64,000 nucleotides of DNA. Source: Melastoma dodecandrum (lineage: Eukaryota > Streptophyta > Magnoliopsida > Myrtales > Melastomataceae). The stretch spans positions 1,694,001 to 1,758,000 of the forward strand of contig JARUPY010000533.1 in assembly GCA_029817715.1 (NCBI GenBank). Direction: 5' to 3'. The position numbers and the translations under genes are program-made. Below, in pieces: positions 40,712-52,142 of the stretch. Every line of letters begins with the position of its first letter. Position 1 is the first letter of the stretch. Below the pieces are notes generated by a model, which saw only the letters and a list, made by a program, of their open reading frames with translations, did not search any database and was not told the DNA's origin.

Positions 40712-42426
40712 TTACCCATCATCGACCACATTGTCACTATGCCACTTCGAGAAGCCGTTCTCCAAGGCATCTCTCATCCATGGATAGCGGCAAGACTCGA
40801 TAGCTTCTGCAATTGTCAGCCAAGTCCTTTCCCGGACATCTTGTTCAGGCCAAGACTCCAATTCCTCCGTGACGAAAAGCGCAAACATTGTAGCTTTACA
40901 TGAACCATCGGGACAAAACTCGTCTTGGTGAGTTTTACTCTTAAAGACGTAATGCCCTATCAGATCCTGTTAAAAAAGACAACGAAACATGAACGCGTTG
41001 TTAGTTGAAAGACCAGTAATGCATTATGATCATATTTCATGTAAGGACAATAGGCATTCACTTCTGAGGAACTACCCTATTTCCAAAACATACACATCCA
41101 CCTTCCCCTGCACAGCATTAGCCAGGATCAATTTGCACCATCAGGGAGGCCATTAATTTTTTATTGGAATAACACCTTAGTAACTACTAGCAGCCTCTCC
41201 ATTTCTTTTTCTTGAAGTGAAGCGGAAAAATATTGCAGAAGAGAAGACAAGATAACAAGGCATATGCCACCTTTAAGTCCCCTCTAACTCCAGCTTCTTC
41301 CATAGCTTCCCTTACAGCAGCTTCCTCAACAGTCTCATCATTCTCCCATCCACCCTTTAGAAACAAAGAAACCCAGTAAGGGATTAAGCTCCAAGAGACA
41401 TATACATGTGTTGCTGTGATATTGGTTGGGAAGCAATCTGTACATATTTGCATGCCCACTACTCCAGGTTAACAAAATTGTGTGCTTACAAAGCAAAAGT
41501 TCAGAATTATTTCCTGGGCAAACCTGCCGAGACACACCTACAGAGCTTACAGCTACCAAAGTAAATTGTATGGAATCAAGTATTCTACGTCTTCAGTTGG
41601 CGACATTAATGAAAGCCCACTGCCAAGAGAATTAAAAAGCAGTGTATCCAATACCTTGGGGAATAGAAGACCAGGCCCACTAGTAGAATTAATCATTAAC
41701 ACCTCAACAATCTTTTCGGAGGCGTCACAATCATCACTTGATGATCTGTATCTAAATGGAATACACCTGAAGCAGAAGATTCGAGTATAAGCCACTTAGA
41801 TCTCCTAAATATATTAAAGTACCGCAGGAATTGTCAGTCGGTCCTATGTCAAACAAAACAATCCACTTAAAAAGTCCAGCTATGAAACAAGGCCATTAGT
41901 ATATACTAAATGCCATTGATTTATCAGAAGAACAGTGACGTGAATTCAAATTCTCATGTCCACCCCAACCACCGTTGTTGAATCCTCTATATGCAAAAAT
42001 GACAGCGGATAACTCCAAAATCGCCAAAGCAGTACTTCTTTTTGGACACCAGAAAGCGACAAGCCAAACAAAAGAAACACACACCACTGGAGGAAAGTAA
42101 TGATGTAGATCATGAAGCACACAACAATTTACGAGCGACGACTACGACGACACGGATAGCCCGCACGCAGCAATGACAATGACTGATGCTCGAATACCGT
42201 AGCCGTATTCGCTAAGACAATCATCGCAACTAACGTCCCCGGCGACAGAAAAACATCTAAAAAACAAATCACCATCACACGAAACGACACAGGTGCACAA
42301 CAGCCAGAAAAAAAAAAGAGGCAGGGGGAGGAGGAGGAAGAGGAAGCATGCGCACCCGGCGACGAGGCGACATCCGGACTCGTAGCGCTGCTGATGACGA
42401 CCCGTGCGGGCGACCAAGTCACACAT
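40712..42426 (-). CDS. Nudix hydrolase (plant NUDT16/17/18 type)
   Basis: Four minus-strand exons (42426-42356, 41766-41655, 41354-41271, 40966-40712) give 173 residues. The Nudix box GGWENDETVEEAAVREAMEEAGV matches the consensus G-x5-E-x7-REUxEExGU at every fixed position and is encoded almost wholly by exon 3. The N-terminus MCDLVARTGRHQQRY and the region GPGLLFPKGGWEN are typical of the plant NUDT16/17/18 group, related to animal diphosphoinositol polyphosphate phosphohydrolases. Such enzymes cleave a nucleoside diphosphate linked to another moiety; the true substrate is not deducible. I do not see a convincing targeting peptide with this start. The gene is intact. Confidence 0.92.
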
Positions 42427-42925
42427 GCTGAAGCTGCTACAAGGGGAGGGGAACGAAGAAGCAAGGAAGGGGAAAAAGAAGAAGGAAAAAAAAAACAACG
42501 GAAAGCGAATTCAATAGAAGGCGCCGGGGGTCGATTATCATCTAAGCAGAAGGCGGAGAAGGGAAAACGAGGAGGGAAGACGACGGCGACGGTGGAGGAG
42601 GGGCATCGAGAGGGGAGGTGGTCGGGGAATCATCGGGACTGAGAAGGTACATTTTTTATCCCGATTGACGGGGGATTCACAGAGTCCGGCGATGGTTTGC
42701 TCCCTTCGAATACCACAGAGAGACTCCTCCATCCATCTCGTCTTGTTCTTGGTTGGTTGGGCTGGCGATGGGCAATTTGCCAAGCCTGCTCGGCTCTGTT
42801 GGGAGCGGTGGGGACCTGACGGTGGGCCCAAAAGAACGTTTCGCGATAGTCTGTTATGGGCCGTAGTCACCGGGCCTTACCTTTATGGGCCGAGTCCATT
42901 ATAAGATGAAAAATGTTTAGAGGTG
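42427..42925. other. 5' flank of the Nudix gene
   Basis: A purine-rich presumed leader and promoter of the Nudix gene, bounded on the right by the tRNA gene's terminator. No other gene is visible. Confidence 0.45.
42909..42913 (-). terminator. Pol III T-run terminator of tRNA-Asn
   Basis: Five T on the minus strand begin 13 bases after the tRNA 3' end, the usual RNA polymerase III stop signal. Confidence 0.7.
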
Positions 42926-42999
42926 CGCTAGAAGGAGGGCTTGAACCTCCGACCTTATGGTTAACAGCCATACGCTCTAGCCAACTGAGCTATTCCAGC
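42926..42999 (-). tRNA. tRNA-Asn (anticodon GTT)
   Basis: The minus strand folds into a full cloverleaf: acceptor GCTGGAA with TTCTAGC (one G-T pair), a D arm, anticodon stem TATGG/CCATA around CTGTTAA, and T stem GGAGG/CCTCC around the TTCAAGC loop. The anticodon GTT is complementary to 42963-42965. Intronless, without encoded CCA. The anticodon stem differs from the common plant TGTGG/CCACA by a matched pair change. Confidence 0.97.
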
Positions 43000-43220
43000 A
43001 ACCATATTTTTATAAAAATATTATCATTATTATTATTATTTTAACAATAAGAAAAACCCCAAAGCTTAGGAATCCAAATTTCTAAATACCATCCCACCCA
43101 ACATCCCACTCACGGACAAAAAAAAATGAAAATAATTTTAACACCGGACGGCGCAGACAAATTATTTCTCTAAAACAGACAATGATGGGTTGTCCCGTAT
43201 CTCTGATCGATGGGATCAGG

Positions 43221-44951
43221 TCAGGTGCACGTCTCGCGGGCCACCCCGACCCTCGAATTTGGTACGTCAAATACCACCCTGTGGTTCTGCTGCTGCATGC
43301 TCGCTATCACGTTCAGCACCGAGTTGAGTGGATCCCCCGACGACTCTGCCATTGCCAGGCATGTTAGGCTCCCCGCCGTGCTGTGGATCAGAAGGTTGTC
43401 CGGTGGGATGGTCACATTCATCCCCAAGAACATGAACGTCACGTTAGGCACCACGATCGGAACGCTGTAGCAGGTGTCGAACCCTCCCAGGGAGGTCACC
43501 GTCAGGTTCCCCACCCTCTCGCGGAAAGCATCTCGAACAGCCTGGTAGGCTGGTTTCACGAGCCGGGTGAAGACCGTCCCTGTGTGGATTGGAGTTCGTC
43601 GACCAAGAACATCAGGATATATTGACATGTTTTTGCAAGGCATAACAGCTTAAGATATAAGAGATAGCATACCCGAGTCGATAGTGGTTCCGGCGCCAGT
43701 GACTGGGTCAAGGGCGAATGCACTCGGCGGGATATCTAAGACCCTCCGGCCAACTCGGATGGCCAGCAGGTTGACATAGTAGAGTGAAGACCTCCTTGGG
43801 TTCTTTAGCAAGGGGGTGTACTTAATCCTAATTGGTTGAGAGATTGGGCCGAGCCTCAGTGACCCGGAAAAATTTGGCGACTTGAAGCTCGGCAGGCAGT
43901 AAGAGAAGGTCGACTGGTACAGGCTCTGGGTCTGGGAGAGCAGCGACAACGGGCCACGGCCGAGCCCCAAAAGTCCCTGCGGGGGAATTAAGGCCCCGGT
44001 TGTCTTCTGGATGCAGCCAAAGGTGTAGGAAGGGATCGGGTCGGCCGCGAGGGCAAACGCATCCTGCGATAGGTTGCCCGCGATGCTCGCAGAGCCGTAG
44101 GTAATATTGAAGGTGCACGAGCCGGCCGTGCTGCAGGTCGGATTCGGAGCCTGAAGGGACAAAGACACCGTAAATCATGTAAGAACTGGTCCAATGGAGG
44201 ACAGAGTTGATAAAATCTTTGGTATCTGTGCCTCAATATAGAATATGTACTAATATTGCCACACTCAATGTCGGACCAAAAATCATGTTCATCCTTTTCT
44301 ACCTAACAAATTTGAGATCCCATTTATGGGTTACTAAAGTTTCTGACACTAACTCAGAAGCAGTTCCGGACAATCATAAAAAGTGTGTTTGAATTAAAAC
44401 CTTCCTCGGATCCGACAGGCAGTTAATGAAGCTCCAGTTCAATGCAAGTTTTGGGGGTGCCTCACCTGTTGACACTGCGGTGTTTTACAGCCGAGGTTCT
44501 TGTAAGAAGTGGACTTGGAATCGGTGAAAACAGAGGAGGAGGAGCAGCCGACACAGCCAGAGCAGGGGATCCAGGCGGCGTCGTTGCTGTTGTCGACCGC
44601 CATGAGCATTGTCTGCGGAGGGGTGCCAACCTTGACCTTAACGATGTACGTGGGGGTCTGTATGATCTGACGGCCCGAGGCCAAGGGGACGACAGACCTC
44701 CCCGCAACGAGGCTCGACAGGAACTGGAGCCTGGCCTGGTCGTCTCTCTGCATCTTGAGGATGCTCTCCTCCCAGGAGAGGGAGGTCGAGGGCTTGAAGG
44801 GGGAGCAGGGGCTGGAGACATGGAAAACCCGGAGGGTGGAGCCGGGGAGGTCGTCGCATTGGGGGTGGCCATGGGTAGGGAGGGCCAGGGAGGAGGAGAG
44901 GAAGTGGAGGAGGAGAAAGGCTAAGGCGGGGAACAGAGGAGGTGCCTTCAT
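43221..44951 (-). CDS. AED3: Secreted aspartyl protease, AED3/nepenthesin-like
   Basis: Three exons (44951-44466, 44150-43673, 43579-43221) give 440 residues of a pepsin-like A1 protease. A hydrophobic signal peptide (LFPALAFLLLHFLSSSLA) opens the protein, so it should enter the secretory pathway and apoplast. The two catalytic Asp sit at about D120 (AVDNSNDAAW) and D320 (TTIDSGT). Many Cys and the flap region fit atypical plant aspartyl proteases; Arabidopsis AED3 is induced in systemic immunity. The first active-site triad reads D-N-S where relatives have D-T-S, which may alter activity. I chose the ATG before the signal peptide; the frame also extends upstream. A TATA box lies about 95 bp upstream. 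The gene is head-to-head with NQR across 1.7 kb. Confidence 0.92.
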
Positions 44952-46681
44952 GGTGTTCTGCTTTTTGGGTCTCGTGTGGAGGGAGAGAGAGGATTGTGGA
45001 AAGTACAATAGAGTTGCGGGGAGCTTGTTGTGTGTGTGTATAATATATAAAGGGAGGTGGAAAATTTACACCTTTCAATGATCTTCGCAACAAAAATTGT
45101 AATTCATAACAGGAATTGGGATGGGAAATGATTGTTAAATCAAGGGAAAGAATGAGATGGGAATGTTTTGGAATTGGTTTGGTGGTTAGGTTGGAATTAT
45201 TTTAGGAGAGGAGGCATATCTGATTCATGTCTTATTGCTTTTGGGTTTTAGATTTGATTCAACTTTTGATACAGTTTTGGGAATATGCTGTGTCCTCCAT
45301 GGAACGTGGTATGTCCCCCTGATGAAATAATCTTTAAGATCAACCGATGCTTACCGTGACACCGAGGGTGGAAAAGGGTTCGTGAACAAACACACAAAGA
45401 TCTTAGATCTGCTCTTACTCTTCCCTTGGCAAGAACACATGATATTAATGTTCATGTCCTCGGCGTTTTCGGCCTTGGAAATGAATTTGCAACTAATCCT
45501 GTCCTGTTCCAGTCCGACCTTTTTGCTGATGGAGGGGAAGTTGGGTCACTTTACAGACCAGGCTTTGCTCACACACAAACAGTGATTTTCTTGGGTACAA
45601 ATTGGAGGGGTGTGTCGGTTTACTCTTTGTCTCGATCGCTGTGGATGGGATTGGCCATGTGAAACCAGCATGTTCTTCGAGGAATATCAATATCATTTTC
45701 TTGTTTTTGTCTCTGAAACTCACATGCAACAACAATGTTGCAGTAATTTTTTTTTTTTTTAAAGAAGTGGGGAATTTCCTGCTGTATTCCTCCTCCTCCC
45801 CCAATTCCGAAGTGGTCAGTGCCCCCACAAGAGAACCACACGCCGGAACTGTGCATCCATTCTTTCATAGACGATAATGACTGAAGGGATGCAGATGGGG
45901 TCCCCCGTCGTGCATTGCGATCCCTGTTTCTTGCTGACGCTGTCTGCTGCGGTCAAAAAGGCGTCCCCATCTCCCCCCCCTCCGAGCAACGTTAACCTAC
46001 GCATCGCAATCACACCCCATTTCAAAAGACGAAGTGGAGGAGGGAATCCTAAACTGGGTCTGTGCTTGCCGACCAGCACATCCCTGTCACCTCCTGTTTC
46101 ATGTAGTCTTACCAACCCGTGACCGTCAGGATGGGGGGAAATTTCAAAAGGAGGCATCTTTTGTTTTTTACTTTACCCTCTTTCTGTCCATCATCACAGA
46201 GTTCCTGATCAGTTCAAAATGGGAGGAGGAGGAGGAGGAGGACCCACTTCCTTATAGGCCGCTTTCAATCAGCAGAATTACCTCGGCGTCTTCCGGGAGA
46301 CGAGGACAACTCCAGAAACTTCACTGCCCCCCCACCCCCCACGGGATTTTACTGTTGATCTGTTTTTCTTGTCCTTGTTCCTCGCCAGGCCTACAGGAGA
46401 CAGTGTAATCGAAGCCCAGCAGCGTCAGGCCTTTTCTCCTGGAATGGGCCTCACCCGACAACCTCGTACAGTTCTCCTCGGCCCATAATATGCTGACGCC
46501 GCCACCCCGTCTGCCGACAGCTACGAATGCTTAACCATGATATCTCACACTTGTGTGGAAGATGAGGGTACGTACTTAAACGAGTGCTTTCTATTTTCGG
46601 AGTCAACCCACTTCGCCAATCACGTCGTTCTTGATTCTGCGCCCAACGGATCGTTTTGGGTGGCGATCGCTGGGGAGGGGA
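44952..46681. other. Divergent spacer between AED3-like and NQR genes
   Basis: About 1.7 kb expected to hold promoters of both genes. Apart from the TATA box near 45045, short homopolymers and a GGA-rich tract near 46220, I see no gene or clear repeat. Confidence 0.45.
45042..45050 (-). promoter_or_regulatory. TATA box of the AED3-like gene
   Basis: On the minus strand TTTATATATTA lies roughly 95 bp before the ATG at 44951, a normal plant distance. Confidence 0.5.
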
Positions 46682-47704
46682 ATGGAGGCGGCGGCGGCGG
46701 TTAAACCGGCGATCAAGGTGGCCGCCCTATGTGGGTCCCTTCGCAAGGGTTCCTACAACAGAGGACTCGTTCGTTCGGGTAAGAGTTTATATGCCTTGGG
46801 ATGTTTTATATCGAGGCTCGATTTGTTAGCATCATGGAAGAGATGTAGGGTAATGGTTTATTTGAATACTGGATGCAGCAATCGACATATGCAAGGGGTC
46901 GATCCAGGGGATGGACATCGAGTACGTCGATGGCTCCCTGCTCCCGATGATCAACACCGACCTTGAAGTTGGCGGCCGGTTCCCCCCGCCAGTGGAGGAG
47001 TTTCGTGCGAAGATCTCTCGGGCTGATTGCATCCTCTTCGCTTCCCCAGAGTACAATTACTACTGTCACCCGTAAGGATATTCATTTCTCTCTGCATCGT
47101 CTCTGGTTAGTCATCTTTGGCCCTGTCGATGGAGAAAAATGGATACGTGGGTGTTGGAGTTATGGATTGTTTACCAACCATATCCCAATTTGATGGAAAT
47201 GATTCTCCTGCTGATGCGACTGATCGAGTCGGACCGTCTTTTTTACTTGATTTGGGGTGAGATCAGTCAGAACTTTTTTGTGAATGGGATGAAATATCAG
47301 AGATATAAGGTTTTGATCCAACCTGAGGATCACGTCGAGAATGTATGGTGAAAATCAGCTGTTTCTCGTGTTGACCTTTACTTTGTCGTAATGTTACAGC
47401 ACCTCTCAAGAACGCAATCGAGTGGGCGTCTAGGGCCCCGAATGTCTGGGCCAACAAGGCAGCAGCCATCGTGAGCTCTGGGGGAGGGTTCGGCGGTTGA
47501 ATAGCGCAGTACCATCTAAGACAGATAGGAATTTTCGTAGATCTCCATTTCATCAACAAACCAGAGTTCTTCCTGAATGCTTTCCAGCAACCGGCCACGT
47601 TCGACGGTGAGGGCAACCTGATTGACCCTGCGGCAAGGGAGAGGCTAAAGGAGGTCCTGCTGGCATTGCAGGAGTTTACTCTTCGACTCCAGGGCCCTCG
47701 CTAA
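46682..47704 (+). pseudogene. NQR: NAD(P)H:quinone oxidoreductase (NQR) gene, frameshifted and stopped
   Basis: Three exon-like blocks (46682-46778, 46879-47071, 47400-47704) cover the whole length of the FMN-dependent plant quinone reductase NQR: start MEAAAAVKPAIKVAALCGSL, middle INTDLEV and FASPEYNY, end LQGPR. Two faults appear. Exon 2 has one extra base at about 47061, so it ends in phase 2 while exon 3 needs phase 1. Exon 3 has an in-frame TGA at 47498-47500 inside the flavin-binding glycine loop (GGGFGG, then stop), after which the conserved frame (QYHLRQIG...) runs to a TAA at 47702-47704. Using a weak donor at 47065 would repair the frame but not the stop. Reading as a recent pseudogene is preferred; sequence error at both sites is the alternative. 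Confidence 0.82.
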
Positions 47705-48871
47705 ATGATTCATCTCTATACGACCATTGGGTATGTCTATGTATATGCTCATCATTGGTTCGAGCCTGTTGTTGTTGCCATTGAGTACTTCGACATAAAA
47801 ACTGTGAAATGAGCAAGCATTGCTTGACATTGTAGAGATCGCAGCCTGCTTTGTATCCAAACTGAGTCACACGAGTTTCGCCCGACAGTTTAAGTTTCCG
47901 TTGGATAAGATCCCTTCTAAGTTCTCTCCTACTCCCGCCAAAATACTCCCCTTGCTAAGGTTGAGCAGTAGAAGAATTCTTGCCCAAACTGCTCTAGTAA
48001 CAGGACAAACCTTAAACAAATGCAATAAACAAATACACGGTCTAAAGGTATACAACAGGGACGAGGACATCCGTTCTGAATCGGGCCGACACTTTGTATA
48101 CGCAATAAGTATCATCTGGCCTTAAGGTCATGGAACAGGGCCTTTCTTCCGGTCCCTCGTACTGTCTAATTAGTTGTTTTGAGTTTAAACGAGTTAGAAC
48201 AGAAACCAACAAGTGCATTAATTATGTACACTCCCGGATGTTGCTTACCGACCGGGTCATGTCAGGGTCTCCAGAATTTCCCGACATGTCAGTCAGTCCC
48301 AAAAGAAAAAAAACAAATCTGCATCTCACACTCACTGCCTGTGTCTGTATGTATGCAGTAGGGTCAAGGACTTCTCACCTCGGCGTGTAATACATTGTCT
48401 CATTCATCTCTTTTTGCAAATTGGGCCTGTACGATCATCCTGCAAACTTCCTTGGGAACGATTACAGAAAACACAGACCCGGAAATGACAAGAGGCAGTG
48501 GAGGAATGAATGAGTTTGAGAGACTGTTGAGAGGTGGAGATTGAGGTGCCCCTCTCCCACTGGACGTATTAATTTAAAAGGCAGACATGTTTCCACTCCC
48601 ATTGACTGAATCCCAACCAGATGTCTTAAAAGACACCACCCCCAAGATTTTATCCTCATTTTCTTTGGAAATGTGTGGAAAATGGGGTGAATAAATCTTG
48701 TTTTCAAATTTCAAAACATTGGCAATGGTAGCTCCCATTTACCCTTTTCCCCAAATCCCATATTCATGTATTAGGTGGTAAGATCCTCATGGTTCAAGCA
48801 AAGAGACATTTGCCTACAAAAGTAGTACGAATAGATTAAGAGCACCTTAACATGACTACAAACAACTATAG
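47705..48871. other. Spacer between NQR remnant and SINAT gene
   Basis: About 1.2 kb between convergent loci. I see no open frame with family features, RNA gene or clear repeat. Confidence 0.4.
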
Positions 48872-50247
48872 TTACTGCTCCTTCCAGATCCGCCCCGTTA
48901 CCCTGAGCTTCAGCTCCTTCCGGTCACCTCCGGAGAAGAAGAGAGCCATGTTCCTTTGGATTATTAGGCCGTCGAAGCTGTCCCGAACCTTCCTATGGCT
49001 GTCCCTTATGCTCCTGGGTACCCCTTGCCATATCATCTTCCTTCCATTTCCGCCCACTTCGAGACTGTAGCTGTAGTTCTTGGCCTCGTTATCGTCGCCC
49101 ATGAAGCGCAAGAATGCTATGTACACGGGAGCCATTCCTAGCTGGAAGGCCTCAAAGTGCAGGCAGAAATACTGGCCGAAGCAACTGAAAACCTGAAGAA
49201 ACCAAAGTAATTACGTCCCACCACATGCATCAACAAGAATGCACACTGTAGGATGACCTAGCCAACACAATGATAGCATCAAACCCACACTCCATGTTCT
49301 TCTACAAGCTAACTCCACATCAAGATCTTTAACGAGCATACTCGAGGCCTCCCATCTAGGGAGAAGGGTAAAATCCTCGAAAGATGTTTGAAGTATAGCT
49401 ACATACCATACTATAGCCACGAGCTCTCACTAACTAATCACAAAAAGCCAACAGAAATCGCATCAATGATTCGAAGTAGGACAGATACCGTGAGCATCCA
49501 CGTGGCGTTCTCGACTTCATGGGGATTTGACTTAACATATCGATGGTTGAAAGTACTACCATTGTGCATGTCGACCTTGTGATCATCCTTGAGGTGGGTA
49601 ACAAGATAAGGGATATCCCCAATGACTGTGCATTCTGAGCCGGCATAGGGGCAGTTATAAGGTCGATAAGCACACTGGGACTCGTGCTTTAGTTTGTTGT
49701 AGTAGGGATATATGCCAATGCACCCAAACCTCTGATATTTACAGGGGAGGTCCAGTGATGCAGCCACTTTCTCCAACGCAAGACATCTAATGTTACCAAG
49801 TTCGTGCCGGCAGGTGGGACATCTGTTATGCACTCTTGGCTTACATCCAGAGCACAAGGTGTGGCCATTGGAACACTGCCGCACAAAGAGAAAGAGACAG
49901 CAACAGTTTAGATAACAAGAATTATCCAAAAACACCAACAGACATGACTAAGAAAAAGTGAAGAGGGTCTAATATCACATCAAATAAGGTAGTGGATGGT
50001 TTATATTAGCAGATGAATTACATTAAACCCAAACCTGGTGAATGGGCGGGTACATAGCATTCAAGCATACAGGACATTCCAAAAGCTCGCGAACGCTGCT
50101 GGATACTGTAGGATTGGGTTTAACAGAAGCAGTCTGCGCAGGATCGTTAATGCTTTCGCCAATGTCCATCATATCTTCATTTGGTGGAGGGTCAATAACC
50201 TCTGGTTTGTTTCGGATGTCGTCAAGGAACGAATTGGCAGATGACAT
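48872..50247 (-). CDS. SINAT: E3 ubiquitin ligase SINAT (seven-in-absentia type)
   Basis: Three minus-strand exons (50247-50035, 49875-49489, 49192-48872) give 306 residues. The RING finger (CPVC...CSNGHTLCSGC...CPTC) is split by intron 1. It is followed by the SIAH-type zinc fingers (CPYAGSEC...HLKDDH) and the substrate-binding SINA domain (NATWMLTV onward, FGQYFCLHFEAFQLG). SINAT proteins form dimers and ubiquitinate targets in light, auxin, brassinosteroid and autophagy pathways. The first in-frame ATG is at 50247; the longer upstream frame has none. A 3' splice site CAG near 50281 suggests an intron in the leader. The C-terminus stops at GRIWKEQ, a little shorter than Arabidopsis members I recall. 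Which SINAT (1-5) it is cannot be decided. Confidence 0.94.
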
Positions 50248-52142
50248 GGTGGTAAAAGAACTTTTCAACCACCAGTGCTTCTGTAAGCAAAAGCAGAAAA
50301 TCCAGATTGGTACATCGACGATAAAGACAGATGATCATTCATAAGGTTATCAAGGGAGGCAATCGATCGACATAGACATGTCATGCAAGGATTCGGTGAA
50401 ATCTCAAAAGGTGGGCGGATGACAAAAAATGACATGATGCGAGCACTCCATTACGAGTCAGTCAATCCAACAACTACCCAACAGATTCTTCCTACTTTCT
50501 ACCATCACCAAACCAACCATGCAAAGAGGCACACTCTACACACATCATCATGATTGACAAAACCAATAAATCCAACCAAACCCAGAAATACGAAAGCAAA
50601 CCAAGGGCAGAAAACTACTCTGAAGCCCCCCCGGTGCCGGGAAAGCCTCCTCCCTTCTGCTCCAAAACCAACAACCCCTTCGACAGATCAACCCACAAAG
50701 AAAAAACCCAGGAAAAGTCAACCCACTGCCCAAAAGTCAACGGCCTCACCACGGCGACCGACAGCACAATGCCCGACATCAAAGAAAACGCAATCAAAAA
50801 ATCTAAAACCCACCCAGGGACTTGCCCAAGAACCCAAAACAGATCTGGGTATATCTTCGGTTAGAAAAGAACGCAAAAGGCTTGGACAAGCAAGCAAGAC
50901 ACCAACTCCCCCAGGTGAAAGGGGTAAAGCAAATAAACTTTACGCGTAAGAAAAATTACTGGGGCAAGTCAAAGAAACGAACTTTTAAGCAAGGAGGATC
51001 ATTGATTTCAGAATTACCCAAGGAAAAAGCCAAGCCGCTGAAGCCAACTACCGGCGCAAAGGGCAGAAGACCCAAAAGAACACTCCACAGAGAGAGAAGG
51101 GGGGGGGGGGGAGAGGGAGGGAAAGGGATGAAGAAAACAAAACAATGAGGGGGTTGCCGTCTGCTAACGACACGAGAATCCGATTTATTTAACAAAAGAA
51201 GTGAAAACTGGGGGGGGGAGTAAATTGGGAGGAGAGGGTGAAGTTTGATCAATTAATTAACAGAAGGATGCACACAACACGGAGGGAGGGAGGGAGAAAG
51301 AGAGAGGGAGATGTGGGAAGAGGGGGGCGATGTTGAGAGAGACGATGCGGGAAAGGGAAGTGGGGGCGTGTGGAGATTCAAATTAAAGTTTTGAGACAAC
51401 AAAAATATCAACTGAACAATCATTCAGAGATAGAGAGGGAGAGGGAGAGGGAGGAGCATCGTCTCTGTCTGTCTGCCTGTCTGTCTACGGACAGAGAAAG
51501 GGGAAAGGGACAAAAGAAATATATATTTTGTAATAACACGGATGACCCTTGGGGCACAACTACTTAAAAATTATATAGTGCAACTGGAAATCATTACCAT
51601 AGCAAACACTTGAAAAGAAGATTTTGTGTGCTATTTATATAATATTACAAAAAAATGTTGTGCTATTTATATAATACAAAATATGAGGAATGTGAATCTC
51701 CTCCTCACGTCACATCCATCTCCCTCTTTTGCTTGAGATTATTATTAAGCTACTCCCCTCCCATTTATCCTTTCCTCACTTTCCCAACTTGTGCTGTTGC
51801 GTTTGCCCTGTTCGGTGTGGTCGATGTTTACTTATACTTCGAAACATCCAAACATTTCCATCCATTGATGCCTCAAATGGCCCATTATGACCCAAGCCCA
51901 AAGCCCGGCCCACAAAACCCTTCCCCCCCCCACCCCTTCTTCCCCATATGCGGTTGCAGAAGTCACTTCTCCCGCGTCCCCGAGAAGAAACAGACGAGGT
52001 CTATAGATTGCAGAAGCCAAGTAGTTCAGTAGTGTTACGCTGAATAAATAGAGGGTGTTTTGATGGACGGTTGATGGTTGATGATGATGATGATACAGCT
52101 TACATTATTCATATGAGTTACAGAGAAACTGCCAGGCCAGAA
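50248..52142. other. SINAT leader/promoter and SKIP5 3' flank
   Basis: About 1.9 kb. The left half is purine-rich and probably contains the SINAT 5' untranslated exon and intron; a 13-G run lies at 51099-51111 and GA repeats near 51435. The right half is A/T-rich. No gene is recognised. Confidence 0.45.

Noticed and set aside
44442..44924. Long open frame antisense to AED3-like exon 1
   Set aside because: GC-rich shadow of the real exon; no family features and no splice context.
47470..47508. A GT...AG bounded 39-nt segment that would remove the NQR stop in frame
   Set aside because: It is far below minimum plant intron size and would delete the conserved flavin-binding loop.
50550..51148. 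Lys/Pro-rich open frames upstream of SINAT
   Set aside because: Compositional, in the purine-rich leader; no conserved residues recognised.
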